From: CALLPQ01 sp964392325
Lineage (GTDB): Bacteria > Pseudomonadota > Alphaproteobacteria > Caulobacterales > Parvularculaceae
Reading direction: 5' to 3'
DNA: 64,000 nt
Assembly: GCA_964392325.1 (NCBI GenBank)
Contig: CAYMPJ010000005.1
Coordinates: 62,001 to 126,000, forward strand
The notes beneath the pieces are model-generated. The model searched no databases. It was not told the DNA's origin and saw nothing but the letters and a program-made list of their open reading frames with translations. Below are positions 18,006-27,351 of the stretch, in pieces (within the stretch, counting starts at the first letter, position 1; each line of letters starts with the position of its first letter). Made by a program: the position numbers and the translations under genes.

Positions 18006-18479
18006 AGAGGTTTTTTATTAATAAAATCAGTTCTTTATGAAATATTTTATACTTTGAGTTCCTGTTATTGCAATACCCGTGTTTAAATTGTGATGGTAAA
18101 TTTGAAACCTACCTTTTGTAACTCAACTTCGATGCCATTTTTATAGATTTTAACTGGCAGAGCGTGTGGCTTTACATTTATTTAATATGGTTTAAGTAAA
18201 GGACCCACACGGTGTATTTGATTAATAATTTTAACTTTTCTAAAATTAAGATCAATGTATATCTGTGTTAAGTCTGAGGTTAAATGAATTTTGTACATAG
18301 TGGAATCAATATAAGCACAAAAAAACGACTCTGGAAATTGTGTTGAGTAACAAACGATCAAAAAATATGGATCACAATTACGGCTCTTACGTAACTCATT
18401 CTAGATGTTTTGTTGCTTCACTAATTAATTTGCTACTACTTCGTGTACATTCGAATTCTGGTTTATAAGGGAAAAGGGC
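18006..18479. other. AT-rich intergenic region between divergent genes
   Basis: 474 bp upstream of the M23 gene (minus) and the OmpA-family gene (plus). Strikingly AT-rich with no frame I can support; a 33-codon frame from ATG 18368 lacks a ribosome-binding site and looks accidental. Presumably contains both promoters. Confidence 0.4.
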
Positions 18480-19964
18480 ATGAGCAATAATACGAAGCTG
18501 ATCATCGCATTTATCCTATTTTTGATTTACGGGGTGATCGCTTTATATAGCGGATGGTTACCTGGTTCCGCGCGCAGCGTTGAAGTGAAACTATATGGCT
18601 CTGCTCAAAAAAACTTAGCAAACTCCCAATTTTTGTCAGAAGCTGAGACCGGCGCTAAAGACATTAAATTAAGCATGAGTGGGCAAAAGGCCATTTTAAG
18701 CGGTGTCGCGCGTTCGAACGATCAGCGTAAACAAATCATAAAGGATGTTAAAACAGCTCGTTGGTCTGGTGGCTTGATTGCTGGTGGCGTCACAAAAGTT
18801 AACGCAAAGAATTTAAAAGTCTTACCCGTAGCGACCGTGCCTGATGCGCCATATATATGGTCGGCTAAAAAGGAAGATGGTCCCGTTGTATTGGCCGGTA
18901 TGGTGCCGGATGAACAAACACGAGATGCACTCATTGCCCACGGAAATGCAATATTTCCCAATGGCGTAATTGATCGTATGACCATAACCAGCGGTGTCCC
19001 AAAAGGAGACTGGGTAGGTGCTGCGAGACGAAGCCTCAATTCACTCTCACAATTAAGAACTGGCGAGGCTTCTGGCGACGATACTGTGTTTCGCGTTACC
19101 GGGACTGCTGCTAACTTGGAAATTGCCTCGCGAGCACGAGAAACCGTGCGTAATATGCCTGATGGTTATATTGGAGAGCCTTCCATAGATGCAGATAAAG
19201 GTCCGAAAATTCAGTCACCTTATCTGTGGAATGCCCGTATGGATGAGCGCGACGCTCCGATTATTCTTTCGGGCTATGTGCCTGATCGACCTACAGCCGA
19301 TGTTGTTATTGCGCATGCGAAGTCGGTTTTTTCCGAACGCGTGGTTGATAATATGATTGTAGCGCCGGGTGTGCCGGGCGAGGATGGATTGTGGTTAGAC
19401 TCTGTAAAAGCAAGTTTAACTACTCTTGCAGGTTTGCAAACTGGCCGGGCTAGAGCCTCAGATTTGGATTTCGATGTAACGGGAACCGCAGCATCGGAAG
19501 AAAGAGCTGCGAATGCGCGTACTGTCATGGCTGGTCTGGAAGGCGATTTTAACGGCACATCTAACATAACTGTTGTGGCCCCACCTAGAATTGAAACCGC
19601 TAATGTTTGTCAGTCTCTTTTTGATGACGCTATGCAAGAAACAACCATTAATTTCGAAACTTCAAAATCGACAATTAAGTCTGCAAGTTATGAATTGCTC
19701 GGACGCCTTTCGGTTGCGGCTAAACGATGTAGTGCCTTCAAAATTTCAATTGAGGGTCATACTGACAGCCAAGGCAGTGAAAGTAGCAATCAAGCGCTCA
19801 GCGAGCGACGGGCGAAAGCGGTTGTTGATTTTCTTGTCGGGGATGGTGTCGATGTAGGACAGCTTTCATCTCGTGGTTTTGGAGAAGGTTCACCAATTGC
19901 AGATAACAATACCGCTGAGGGTCGTAGACGAAATCGGCGCATTGAATTCAAGATTATACAATAG
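18480..19964 (+). CDS. OmpA-family envelope protein with two internal repeats
   Basis: 494 aa. An uncleaved-looking transmembrane helix (7-24) is followed by two homologous repeats, about 125-230 and 248-357. Each opens with an aromatic-rich YIWSAK/YLWNAR segment, then LxGxVPDxxTxDxxIAHxxxxF, and closes in VTGTA with a downstream helix; this resembles tandem BON-like units. The C-terminus (about 375-494) is an OmpA peptidoglycan-binding domain with EGHTDSQGS at 425-433, NQALSERRAKAV at 437-448, and two cysteines (377 and 417) that could pair. Likely links the inner membrane to peptidoglycan. AAGGG precedes the ATG; the HhH gene follows after 15 bases. Confidence 0.85.
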   Translation: MSNNTKLIIAFILFLIYGVIALYSGWLPGSARSVEVKLYGSAQKNLANSQFLSEAETGAKDIKLSMSGQKAILSGVARSNDQRKQIIKDVKTARWSGGLIAGGVTKVNAKNLKVLPVATVPDAPYIWSAKKEDGPVVLAGMVPDEQTRDALIAHGNAIFPNGVIDRMTITSGVPKGDWVGAARRSLNSLSQLRTGEASGDDTVFRVTGTAANLEIASRARETVRNMPDGYIGEPSIDADKGPKIQSPYLWNARMDERDAPIILSGYVPDRPTADVVIAHAKSVFSERVVDNMIVAPGVPGEDGLWLDSVKASLTTLAGLQTGRARASDLDFDVTGTAASEERAANARTVMAGLEGDFNGTSNITVVAPPRIETANVCQSLFDDAMQETTINFETSKSTIKSASYELLGRLSVAAKRCSAFKISIEGHTDSQGSESSNQALSERRAKAVVDFLVGDGVDVGQLSSRGFGEGSPIADNNTAEGRRRNRRIEFKIIQ

Positions 19965-19979
19965 AAAGGGACATTAAAC

Positions 19980-20492
19980 ATGGCCTGGCTTGCAGTACAT
20001 ATGTGGCTTCTCCTCCTTGGAGCATTTTTATTAGGATTATTTTTAGGTTGGTGGATATGGCGTTGTCGTAAAGACCTTGCTGTAGCCGGTACGCCGCAAA
20101 GAGCTTCAGCAGCTCCCGCTACTAGGCAAAATTTTGTTGCCAGTGCGCCTGCTGCGCCAGCTCGGCCTACAGGAACAGCACCCAAGCTTTATAGTAGCCC
20201 CACAGATGGTCCAGCTGATGATCTCAAAAAAGTTAAAGGTATCGGCCCTGGCATTGAGAAACTACTCAATACAACAGGAATATATTATTATAATCAGATC
20301 GCAACTTGGACGGATGACCATGTGACGTGGATTGATAATAAACTACAGTTTCCGGGCCGGATAACCCGTGAGAATTGGATATCACAAGCCAAAACTTTAC
20401 GTGACGGCGGACGTACCGAGTTTGCTGACCGCTACGAAAAAGGCGAGACTCCTTCCTCTTATGTCGGTGGCGAAAAAAAATCAGAAACGTAA
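19980..20492 (+). CDS. Membrane-anchored helix-hairpin-helix protein
   Basis: 170 aa. A hydrophobic, Trp-rich N-terminal helix (2-28) ends in WRCRK, then an Ala/Pro-rich linker (36-70) and a helix-hairpin-helix domain (about 80-140) with the motif LKKVKGIGPGIEKLLNTTGI. Similar domains are annotated COG3743 (predicted FEN1-like 5' nuclease or NADH dehydrogenase-associated), which is misleading: no nuclease residues are visible. Probably a cytoplasm-facing or periplasmic tethered HhH domain; orientation is ambiguous. It forms a two-gene operon with the OmpA-family protein and is followed by a strong terminator. Confidence 0.8.
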   Translation: MAWLAVHMWLLLLGAFLLGLFLGWWIWRCRKDLAVAGTPQRASAAPATRQNFVASAPAAPARPTGTAPKLYSSPTDGPADDLKKVKGIGPGIEKLLNTTGIYYYNQIATWTDDHVTWIDNKLQFPGRITRENWISQAKTLRDGGRTEFADRYEKGETPSSYVGGEKKSET

Positions 20493-20514
20493 TTGATTTT
20501 TAGATTGCGCTTTT

Positions 20515-20549
20515 AAAAAACGGGCCCCTATATTTGGGGCCCGTTTTTT
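20515..20549 (+). terminator. Rho-independent terminator after the OmpA/HhH unit
   Basis: A-run, then CGGGCCCC, 7-base loop, GGGGCCCG and six T residues. The perfect 8-bp GC stem extended by A/T pairs makes this the clearest intrinsic terminator in the window. The flanking A-run means it can also stop minus-strand transcription coming from mgtE, whose stop codon is 32 bases away. Confidence 0.92.
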
Positions 20550-20580
20550 ATTTTCGATTTTCCAATTTGAATATTGGCCC

Positions 20581-22110
20581 TTAAACAACGGCCGTTAAAA
20601 TGATCGTTCCAAGGCCCAGGAATACAAGAAACCCCAATATATCTGTGACAGTGGTGACAAATACAGCGGAGGCAACAGCGGGATCATGACCGGCGCGCTG
20701 CAGGCCGAGTGGTATTAATATGCCGACCAATCCAGCAGCAATAAGATTGATCACCATGGCAATGGCGACAACACTCCCCAATAAAATGGCCGTAGATCCT
20801 GTATTATCGATAGAGAGATAATACCAAATCGCGGCTAACACCCCCATAATAAGCGCAAAAAATGTACCGTTGAGGGAGCCAACCAATACTTCGCGGGTAA
20901 CGATGCGAGTTGCATTGGATGCGGTTAAATCTTTGGTGGCGAGTGCACGCACTGCAACGGTCAGGGTTTGAGTGCCCGCATTACCGCCCATGCTTGCTAC
21001 AATTGGCATTAAGACCGCTAATGGTACAAAGGCTGCTATGACATCACTAAATGGCCAAATTACTAAGGAGGCTAGAATAGCAGTACACAGATTAATGCAA
21101 AGCCAGAAAATACGCGATCGTACAGTTTCCATCACGCTATCAGATAGACCGGTATCTGATTCAACCCCCGCAAGTGCGAGCATATCTTCATGGGTTTCTT
21201 CGTGAATAATTTCTACAACATCATCCACAGTAATCATGCCGATAAGGCGCTCATTTTCGTCGATCACTGGCGCTGTAATAAGATTATATTGTTCAAAAAG
21301 GTAGGCTACTTCTTCCTGATCCATAGTGACTGGTATTTTTTGGATATTTTTATCGACCATGATGCTTTGAACGGGCACATCCCGCTGCGCCCGCACCAGC
21401 GTACATAAGGGCACAGCGCCAAGGGGACGGTAGGCCGGATCGATGATAAAGACTTCATAAAATCGGTCAGGGAGGCCATTTTTCTCTCGGATCCGGTCAA
21501 TGACCTGCCCAACATTCCAATAAGAGGGGGCTGCAAAAACCTCCCGCTGCATCATTCTGCCGGCGCTATCTTCATCATAGTCAAAGGCCGCGCGCATCGC
21601 GATACGGTCAGCGACTGGGACTTCAGCTAGAATTTCAGCCCGTTTGACTTCATCGACTTCTTCAAGGACGAAAACTGCGTCATCGGTATCTAGTTCGGCC
21701 ACCGCTTCTGCGACGACTTCTGAGGGAAGCGATTCAACAATATCTGGCAAAATATCGTCTTCGAGCTCCGCCAAGGTCTCGCTATCGATTTCGCCGTCAA
21801 ATAGGGTGATAAGGTTTTTTCGTTGCTCTTCATTCAGGAGAGCTAACAAATCGGCTCGGTCTGCGGGGTGGAGACGCTCATATAGACTTCTAGTGCCTGT
21901 CGCATCTTTCAGTTCTATTGTTTCTTTAACGGCATCGACAAAATCTGTTGTGAGCGTATGGTCTTTTGCAAAATGAATATTTTCATTAGTGGAGTCGGAA
22001 ATTTCCGTTTCATTTTCTTCTGAACCGGTTATGGCAGCCTCATTGGTAATTTTCTTGTCGACAGGCTCTTGATCTGTCTTAGAATTTTCCGGTTGGTGAT
22101 GGCTTGCCAT
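20581..22110 (-). CDS. mgtE: Magnesium transporter MgtE
   Basis: 509 aa Mg2+ channel. After an acidic, hydrophilic N-terminal extension (about 55 residues) come the superhelical MgtE N domain (RSLYERLHPADRADLLALL onwards), a pair of CBS domains (about 200-325) that sense cytoplasmic Mg2+ and gate the pore, and a five-helix transmembrane domain (about 340-508) with the family motif GGNAGTQTLTVAVRALA and the selectivity-region AGHDPAVASAVF. AAGAGAG precedes the ATG. Stands alone; no M-box-like leader is evident in the 332 bp upstream. Confidence 0.93.
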   Translation of the reverse strand: MASHHQPENSKTDQEPVDKKITNEAAITGSEENETEISDSTNENIHFAKDHTLTTDFVDAVKETIELKDATGTRSLYERLHPADRADLLALLNEEQRKNLITLFDGEIDSETLAELEDDILPDIVESLPSEVVAEAVAELDTDDAVFVLEEVDEVKRAEILAEVPVADRIAMRAAFDYDEDSAGRMMQREVFAAPSYWNVGQVIDRIREKNGLPDRFYEVFIIDPAYRPLGAVPLCTLVRAQRDVPVQSIMVDKNIQKIPVTMDQEEVAYLFEQYNLITAPVIDENERLIGMITVDDVVEIIHEETHEDMLALAGVESDTGLSDSVMETVRSRIFWLCINLCTAILASLVIWPFSDVIAAFVPLAVLMPIVASMGGNAGTQTLTVAVRALATKDLTASNATRIVTREVLVGSLNGTFFALIMGVLAAIWYYLSIDNTGSTAILLGSVVAIAMVINLIAAGLVGILIPLGLQRAGHDPAVASAVFVTTVTDILGFLVFLGLGTIILTAVV

Positions 22111-22442
22111 TATGACTCTCTTTCTTGCGGCTGTGTTTTACTTGCTCTTGTGTCTTATAAAGCGTATCCAAAATTCCTGATAGTCGTGCTTAGCAGTTAA
22201 ATGCTTAGTATGCAGAATATATCAATATTTCCTTAGCAAATTATGCAAAAAAACGATTCACTGGGAATTAGTCTTATTACCAAGTTGCAATTGCCAATAG
22301 TGCGCACTCCACGGTGATGAAGAGCTATGCATAAAATTGAGCTTAGGATTGATATTAGCTGAAAAGCCTTTACTTCTTCTAGCTAATGTGAGTTGAGAGC
22401 AATGACAAGGGCTGTCATTGAACTTTCATAAAAAACAATGTT
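22111..22442. other. Intergenic region with a hairpin
   Basis: 332 bp between the DUF1467 gene end and mgtE start, both minus strand. It holds the inverted repeat CAATGACA / TGTCATTG at 22400-22420, 22 bases beyond the DUF1467 stop, a possible transcript end though without a U-tract. The promoter of mgtE must lie here. In related genomes proS often follows DUF1467; it is absent. Confidence 0.45.
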
Positions 22443-22688
22443 TTAAGAGTTAAAGTTGAATATACCGCTGAGAATGACGGCAAGGGTGAAAAGCCACAAC
22501 AAAAAAGAAACCCAACTTGTTGTAATGAGTTTGCGCTTCATGTCTGGTTTTGCCGGCGCTCCTGGATCAGCACCATTAACCCCATCATCAGGGGACTCCC
22601 ATCGTCCAGAGACGCCCATCGGTAAAATTGCGAACAGGGTAACCCACCAGAGCAAAATATAAATAATCAGTGCACCAACCGGATTCAT
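22443..22688 (-). CDS. DUF1467 family membrane protein
   Basis: 81 aa with two transmembrane helices (about 5-24 and 55-77) around a hydrophilic loop. The opening YILLWWVTLFAILPMGV and the loop with DPGAPAKPDMKRKLITT are the hallmarks of DUF1467, a small alphaproteobacterial family of unknown role. Its ATG overlaps the stop codon of rnj (ATGA), giving a tightly coupled coaX-rnj-DUF1467 operon. Confidence 0.9.
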   Translation of the reverse strand: MNPVGALIIYILLWWVTLFAILPMGVSGRWESPDDGVNGADPGAPAKPDMKRKLITTSWVSFLLWLFTLAVILSGIFNFNS

Positions 22689-24361
22689 GACTTTATCCTA
22701 TGGATTTGGGTTTGTATAATTGGACGTTTACCCCACATATCATCCATGACGTCACGAATAGCACGTTTGATCGCTAATTGCACCGCATCATCATCAAGCC
22801 TGCTACGCGGGGCTAGGTCGCGAATATGTTCAGTGATTTCAGATTCTAGTTCTTCTAAAACGCTTATATCATCATCGGAATGGGGTATTCCAAAAATTGA
22901 GATTTGCGGCTTTGTCGCAAGCGTCGAATTTTCAGCAAAAACCAGAGAGACTTGGCAAATTCCGGCCCATCCTAGCTTATGGCGCTCTTTAATCGGCCGA
23001 GCACCTGCTGGCATCAAACGGTCACCATCCAGATATAGACGGCCATTTGGAACTTCCTCAATTTTTTTAGCAGTATCAGGAGCAAGGCGGATCACATCGC
23101 CATTGCGCGGAGATATTGCTTGTTTGGCTCCGAGGGTAAGAGCCAGATTTGTATGTTCTTCCAAATGGCGCGCCTCCCCATGGACGGGAATTGCGATTTG
23201 CGGACGGGCCCAATCATACATTTGTTTTAATTCATCCCTACAAGGATGCCCGGAAACATGAATATCTTCATCCTTCTCGGTGATGATATTCACGCCCATA
23301 TTAACGATCTCATTTTGTAGAGCAAAAATCTCGCGTTCATTACCCGGGATGATCTTGGATGAAAAAATTACTGTATCGCCGCGAGATAGAATAAGATCGC
23401 GATGTGCGTCGCGCGCAATTCGCGCTAATGCTGCTCGTGGTTCGCCTTGAGAGCCTGTGCAGAGATACAGAACTTTGTCCCGCGGGAAGAAGCCAGCCTC
23501 TTCTGGAGATATAAAATTTAGTCCCTCGGGGAGAATGTTGGCTTCACGGGCTGCGTCGGTTATTTTTAACATGGATCGGCCAAGCAGACAGACAGAACGG
23601 TCCGTTACGATGGCCGCCTGGCAAACAGAGACCAACCGTGCAACATTAGAAGCAAATGTCGTAACCGCAACGCGGCCCTTCTGGCGTGCGATGACGGTTT
23701 TGAGGTTTTCGCGTACAGTGCTTTCAGAGCCGCTATCTCCCGGAGAAAAGACATTGGTGGAGTCACACACCATAGCAAGAAGGCCCTCATCACCAATTTC
23801 ACGCAGTCGGTTTTGATCAACTTTTGGACCCAAAGTGGGTGCTTTATCAATTTTCCAGTCCCCGGTATGCAACACACGTCCGAGCGGTGTTGTAATTAAC
23901 ACCCCGCTTGGTTCTGGGATAGAATGGGTGAGGGTAATGAGCTCAAGCTCAAAGGGGCCTAGTTTGAGATGTGAGCCCATCTCGATGATGGTAAGGGCGC
24001 TAATATCCTCGCCGCGTTCTTCAAACTTCCGGCGCAATAAAGCAGCAGTAAAGGGGGTGGCGTAAATTGGACATTGAAGGTAGGGCACAAGTAAAGCGGC
24101 TGCACCGAGATGATCTTCATGGCCGTGGGTTAATACCAAACCGAGCAAATTATCCCGGTATTCTTCTATATATGAAATGTCCGGGCAGATTATATCTATG
24201 CCTGGAGTGCGCAAATCCCCAAACATCACCCCGCAATCGATCATTAGCCATTTGCGTTCATTATCCGGCCCATTGAGCGGACCTAGACCATAAAGGTTGA
24301 GATTCATGCCGATTTCGCCTGAACCCCCAAGAGGGAGAAATACCAACTCTAAATGGCTCAT
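22685..24361 (-). CDS. rnj: Ribonuclease J
   Basis: 558 aa metallo-beta-lactamase/beta-CASP ribonuclease with 5'-3' exonuclease and endonuclease activity in rRNA maturation and mRNA turnover. The zinc motif HGHEDH is at residues 79-84, LHTGDWK and CDSTNV follow, and the beta-CASP part includes the LCTGSQGEPRAAL motif and the late IPVHGEARHLEEH. Length and C-terminal domain are normal for alphaproteobacterial RNase J. Both ends overlap neighbours by ATGA, coaX upstream and DUF1467 downstream. Confidence 0.94.
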   Translation of the reverse strand: MSHLELVFLPLGGSGEIGMNLNLYGLGPLNGPDNERKWLMIDCGVMFGDLRTPGIDIICPDISYIEEYRDNLLGLVLTHGHEDHLGAAALLVPYLQCPIYATPFTAALLRRKFEERGEDISALTIIEMGSHLKLGPFELELITLTHSIPEPSGVLITTPLGRVLHTGDWKIDKAPTLGPKVDQNRLREIGDEGLLAMVCDSTNVFSPGDSGSESTVRENLKTVIARQKGRVAVTTFASNVARLVSVCQAAIVTDRSVCLLGRSMLKITDAAREANILPEGLNFISPEEAGFFPRDKVLYLCTGSQGEPRAALARIARDAHRDLILSRGDTVIFSSKIIPGNEREIFALQNEIVNMGVNIITEKDEDIHVSGHPCRDELKQMYDWARPQIAIPVHGEARHLEEHTNLALTLGAKQAISPRNGDVIRLAPDTAKKIEEVPNGRLYLDGDRLMPAGARPIKERHKLGWAGICQVSLVFAENSTLATKPQISIFGIPHSDDDISVLEELESEITEHIRDLAPRSRLDDDAVQLAIKRAIRDVMDDMWGKRPIIQTQIHRIKS

Positions 24362-25155
24362 CCATTATGTTCCGGAATAGCATTATCCATTTTATTGATC
24401 CGGTGATAAATTTCGAGAAGTCCGAGAATGGTTAAATCAGGATCAAAATGATCAACTGTTGCGAGGGCGCCCTCAAACAAAGAAGAAACGCCTCCGGTTG
24501 CAATGACTTTCATGGGCTTTCCATATTCCTCGATAATGCGCCGGGTTAGGCCATCTATCAATTCAACATAGCCCCAGAATATACCAGTCTTCATTGCGCC
24601 AACTGTATCGCGACCAATAATTGTCTCCGGGCGCTCAATAGCAATACGCGGCAATAATGCCGCCGCTTCATGAAGGGCTTGCATTGATAGATTAATGCCA
24701 GGAGCGATAATTCCCCCTTCGAAAGCACCGCCTTCACCGACAATATCGAAATTTGTGGCAGTTCCACTATCGATAACAATCAGAGGGCCACCATAAGTAA
24801 CAAAAGCGCCAATAGAGTTAACTAACCGGTCAGCTCCAGCCTCGGATGGTTTTGGAATGCGAACTTCAATTCCCGGTATGGTGTCAGAATTAACAACAAA
24901 GGGTTCAACTTTTAAGTGCCGCTTGGAGAGGTTGCGCAAATGAAATAAGGATTGTGGAACAACAGTGGAAATGATACAGCTTGAAACACTCTGCAAAGAG
25001 AAGCCTTCCATTGACATGAGTTGAAACAGCCAGACCGCATACTCATCAGCGGTGCGCTGTGTGGAGGTTGATGTACGCCATTGCGCAATAGATTTGGAGC
25101 CCTGATATAGGGCAAAAACGGAATTGGTATTTCCTACATCAATAGCCAGTAACAT
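24358..25155 (-). CDS. coaX: Type III pantothenate kinase
   Basis: 265 aa ASKHA-fold kinase that phosphorylates pantothenate, the first step of CoA synthesis; type III enzymes need a monovalent cation and are not feedback-inhibited by CoA. The first phosphate loop MLLAIDVGNTN has the catalytic-region Asp6, GADRL lies near residue 107, and VIDSGTATNFD near 127. It heads the operon with rnj and DUF1467. In many alphaproteobacteria birA is its upstream neighbour; it is not here. Confidence 0.94.
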   Translation of the reverse strand: MLLAIDVGNTNSVFALYQGSKSIAQWRTSTSTQRTADEYAVWLFQLMSMEGFSLQSVSSCIISTVVPQSLFHLRNLSKRHLKVEPFVVNSDTIPGIEVRIPKPSEAGADRLVNSIGAFVTYGGPLIVIDSGTATNFDIVGEGGAFEGGIIAPGINLSMQALHEAAALLPRIAIERPETIIGRDTVGAMKTGIFWGYVELIDGLTRRIIEEYGKPMKVIATGGVSSLFEGALATVDHFDPDLTILGLLEIYHRINKMDNAIPEHNG

Positions 25156-25378
25156 ACGTCAGTCCTGATAAAATCGACAATAAGTACACATATACTATTG
25201 GACTTGAAGGGGAAAGGGTGCGCGCAAGGAGCGTAACCGAAAAACTGTGTCTTTGATAAAAAACTTCTTATCAGACGTCTTATTGCGTGGGTTCAAATGG
25301 ATATCAGGCTCAAGCGCCATCATTTTTATTTTTGATTGAAGGCTCCAAGAGAAACCAAGTTTCAGCAGTTAGCCAACG

Positions 25379-26818
25379 CTAAGAAGCTGCCTTGTTAGAG
25401 GCTACAAAGCAACCAATTCCGATCTGTTTCAGGTCTTGGCAAGCTTCTTTGGCCCGTACGCGGTCAAGATAGAAAAACCGCGCCCGATAGAGGGCTGGCC
25501 GGTCACTGACTGCAAGTGTGCTGACATCCCTAGGCGCATGATCAAGGCGTGCCAGTTTTGCTGCTTTTTCGAGCTCTTGGTAAGCATAATCACTCGTTGA
25601 GTAAGCCCCGATCTGAACCGCCCAGGGTAGGCTGTGAATATTTTGAGGGGCGGTGCTGATGGATTTTAAAAGACTGTTCTCGTCAATATCACCCTGTGCG
25701 CTGTGATAACTATTGTCTTCGCGGGAAATGAGGCTTGCAACTTGATCATTTTGAGGTTGCGTATCGGGAATAAATGTTGCGATGCCTGCTGGCCTGCTTG
25801 GGTCTGTTTCTTCGCTGGCAATTATCAAGGAACTCACTGGATCATCCTCTGGTCTTGTTCCAGAAAATGACCTCTGTGCATTTTGTAGCGTTGCTTGCAG
25901 CTCGGTATTTCCAGCAATAGTTGGCGCATTTCCATAAGGAGAGGGTTTGAGTATAGGCGTTGGTGTGTTGCGATGAAGTGCGGATATAAGCTGAGGTTTA
26001 CGCTTTAGAGTGGCAAAAGCATTGTCGAGAATTTCACGCATATGTTTGTCGCGCGTATGAGAAGAGCGGCCACCCAGAACAATGCCGATCAGTTTATTGT
26101 TTTCACGTTCTGCCGAAGTGGCAAGATTGAACCCGGAGCGGCGCGTATAACCGGTTTTTATGCCATCAGCACCAGGATAATTTTTCACAAGAGAATTGTG
26201 CGTTGTATAGGTGCGATTTTTATAGGTAAATTGTTTGGTCGTGAAATAATGTTTGTATTGCGGAAAATCTTGAAACAGTCGACGAGAAAGCTCGGCCATA
26301 TCGCGCGCGGTTGTGAGTTGCTTGGAATTTGGCAGGCCTGATGCATTTTTGAAGGTGGTTTTATGCATTCCTAATTGGCGGGCACGTTGTGTCATCCGAC
26401 GGGCAAATCGCCATTCAGTACCACCGAGACGTTCAGCGACAACAACTGCGACATCGTTCGCTGATTTTACGATCAATGCTTTAATGGCGGTTTCTGTATT
26501 TATTGTTGAACCCGCGCGCAACCCGAGCTTGGATGGAGGCTGCGCAGCAGCGGTTTTAGAAACCTTGATTTTTGATTTTAAGGACATCCGCCCTGATTCT
26601 ATTTCCTCAAAAAGAAGGTAGAGGGTCATCATTTTGGTTAAAGAGGCGGGATATCGATGTGCAGTAGAATAACGGTCAAATAAAATATCACCGCTATCTG
26701 CATGCATAACAAAAGCTGCGTATTTTGTTTCTTTCGCGTGAACACTGTTCAATTGCGGGGATGCAGTAACCCATAGCAATGCCATTAGCAGCATCATGAC
26801 GCGATTGATACGCAACAT
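25379..26818 (-). CDS. D-alanyl-D-alanine carboxypeptidase with SPOR domain
   Basis: About 479 aa. A Sec signal peptide (1-28, ending VHA) precedes a penicillin-binding peptidase S11 domain with all three active-site motifs: SLTK at 59-62, SAN at 119-121 and KTG at 221-223. A low-complexity linker (about 270-395) leads to a C-terminal SPOR domain (about 400-479, WAVQIGAYSTSDYA), which binds denuded septal glycan. It trims stem pentapeptides in the periplasm, probably at division sites. ATG 26818 is chosen because the signal peptide begins there; the frame stays open upstream to an ATG at 27046. Confidence 0.92.
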   Translation of the reverse strand: MLRINRVMMLLMALLWVTASPQLNSVHAKETKYAAFVMHADSGDILFDRYSTAHRYPASLTKMMTLYLLFEEIESGRMSLKSKIKVSKTAAAQPPSKLGLRAGSTINTETAIKALIVKSANDVAVVVAERLGGTEWRFARRMTQRARQLGMHKTTFKNASGLPNSKQLTTARDMAELSRRLFQDFPQYKHYFTTKQFTYKNRTYTTHNSLVKNYPGADGIKTGYTRRSGFNLATSAERENNKLIGIVLGGRSSHTRDKHMREILDNAFATLKRKPQLISALHRNTPTPILKPSPYGNAPTIAGNTELQATLQNAQRSFSGTRPEDDPVSSLIIASEETDPSRPAGIATFIPDTQPQNDQVASLISREDNSYHSAQGDIDENSLLKSISTAPQNIHSLPWAVQIGAYSTSDYAYQELEKAAKLARLDHAPRDVSTLAVSDRPALYRARFFYLDRVRAKEACQDLKQIGIGCFVASNKAAS

Positions 26819-27351
26819 AGAAGTAACACCCAAGAAATGCGTTATATTATATCGAGAGTAAGCTTCACTTTTTTCGCACCCAAAAGCAAGGCAAACATCG
26901 GAAATCATGGACAAAAATGGGTGTGCTGGCAGTTTAGATTGCGGTTTTGCGTATAGAACAGGGCTATTGGAGGCACTGGGGAGGCAAATTTTGCTGTTTT
27001 TCTGCATCATTTTCCCAATCCTATAGGGTAGAGAAGAGTTTGGCATGGCCCGTTGAAACGCTGTTAGATAAAGACGGTTGAAAAGCCCCGCAAAAACCGT
27101 GCCCTAATGGCGTGAAAATAGCCCCGATACGTCTAGTTTCGATATTTTTCTGTGGTACCGAAAACAACGAGATGAGTTAATCATCTAATCACGACCATAT
27201 TTAATTTTCATTAATTATAAATGGAATGGTAAAGAGAAGGTTAACGTTTGTTAACTCACTTTAATATATAAGACCGGATAGGTGTTTTTTGGGCTTTGAG
27301 CGCTAAAGGGATGCTTTGGACGTAACAAGTACGAACGAGTTGATGCATAGC
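26819..27351. other. Intergenic region upstream of the carboxypeptidase
   Basis: The first 228 bases are an open continuation of the carboxypeptidase frame that looks non-coding in composition. The remainder is AT-rich and contains two adjacent TTAA-N6-TTAA repeats around 27240-27264. No gene is supported. Confidence 0.35.

Noticed and set aside
18368..18469. 33-codon frame in the spacer before the OmpA-family gene
   Set aside because: No ribosome-binding site and no recognisable sequence character; likely chance in an AT-rich spacer.
22111..22442. Possible magnesium riboswitch (M-box) upstream of mgtE
   Set aside because: No conserved M-box core or strong multi-stem structure was visible.
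26819..27046. N-terminal extension of the D,D-carboxypeptidase from ATG 27046
   Set aside because: The Sec signal peptide starts at 26818 and would be internal otherwise; the upstream part is Ser/Cys-rich and unlike the family.
27240..27264. Adjacent TTAA-N6-TTAA repeats resembling CtrA sites upstream of mlaF/carboxypeptidase
   Set aside because: The CtrA consensus needs a 7-base spacer (TTAA-N7-TTAA); these have 6, and TTAA is common in AT-rich spacers.
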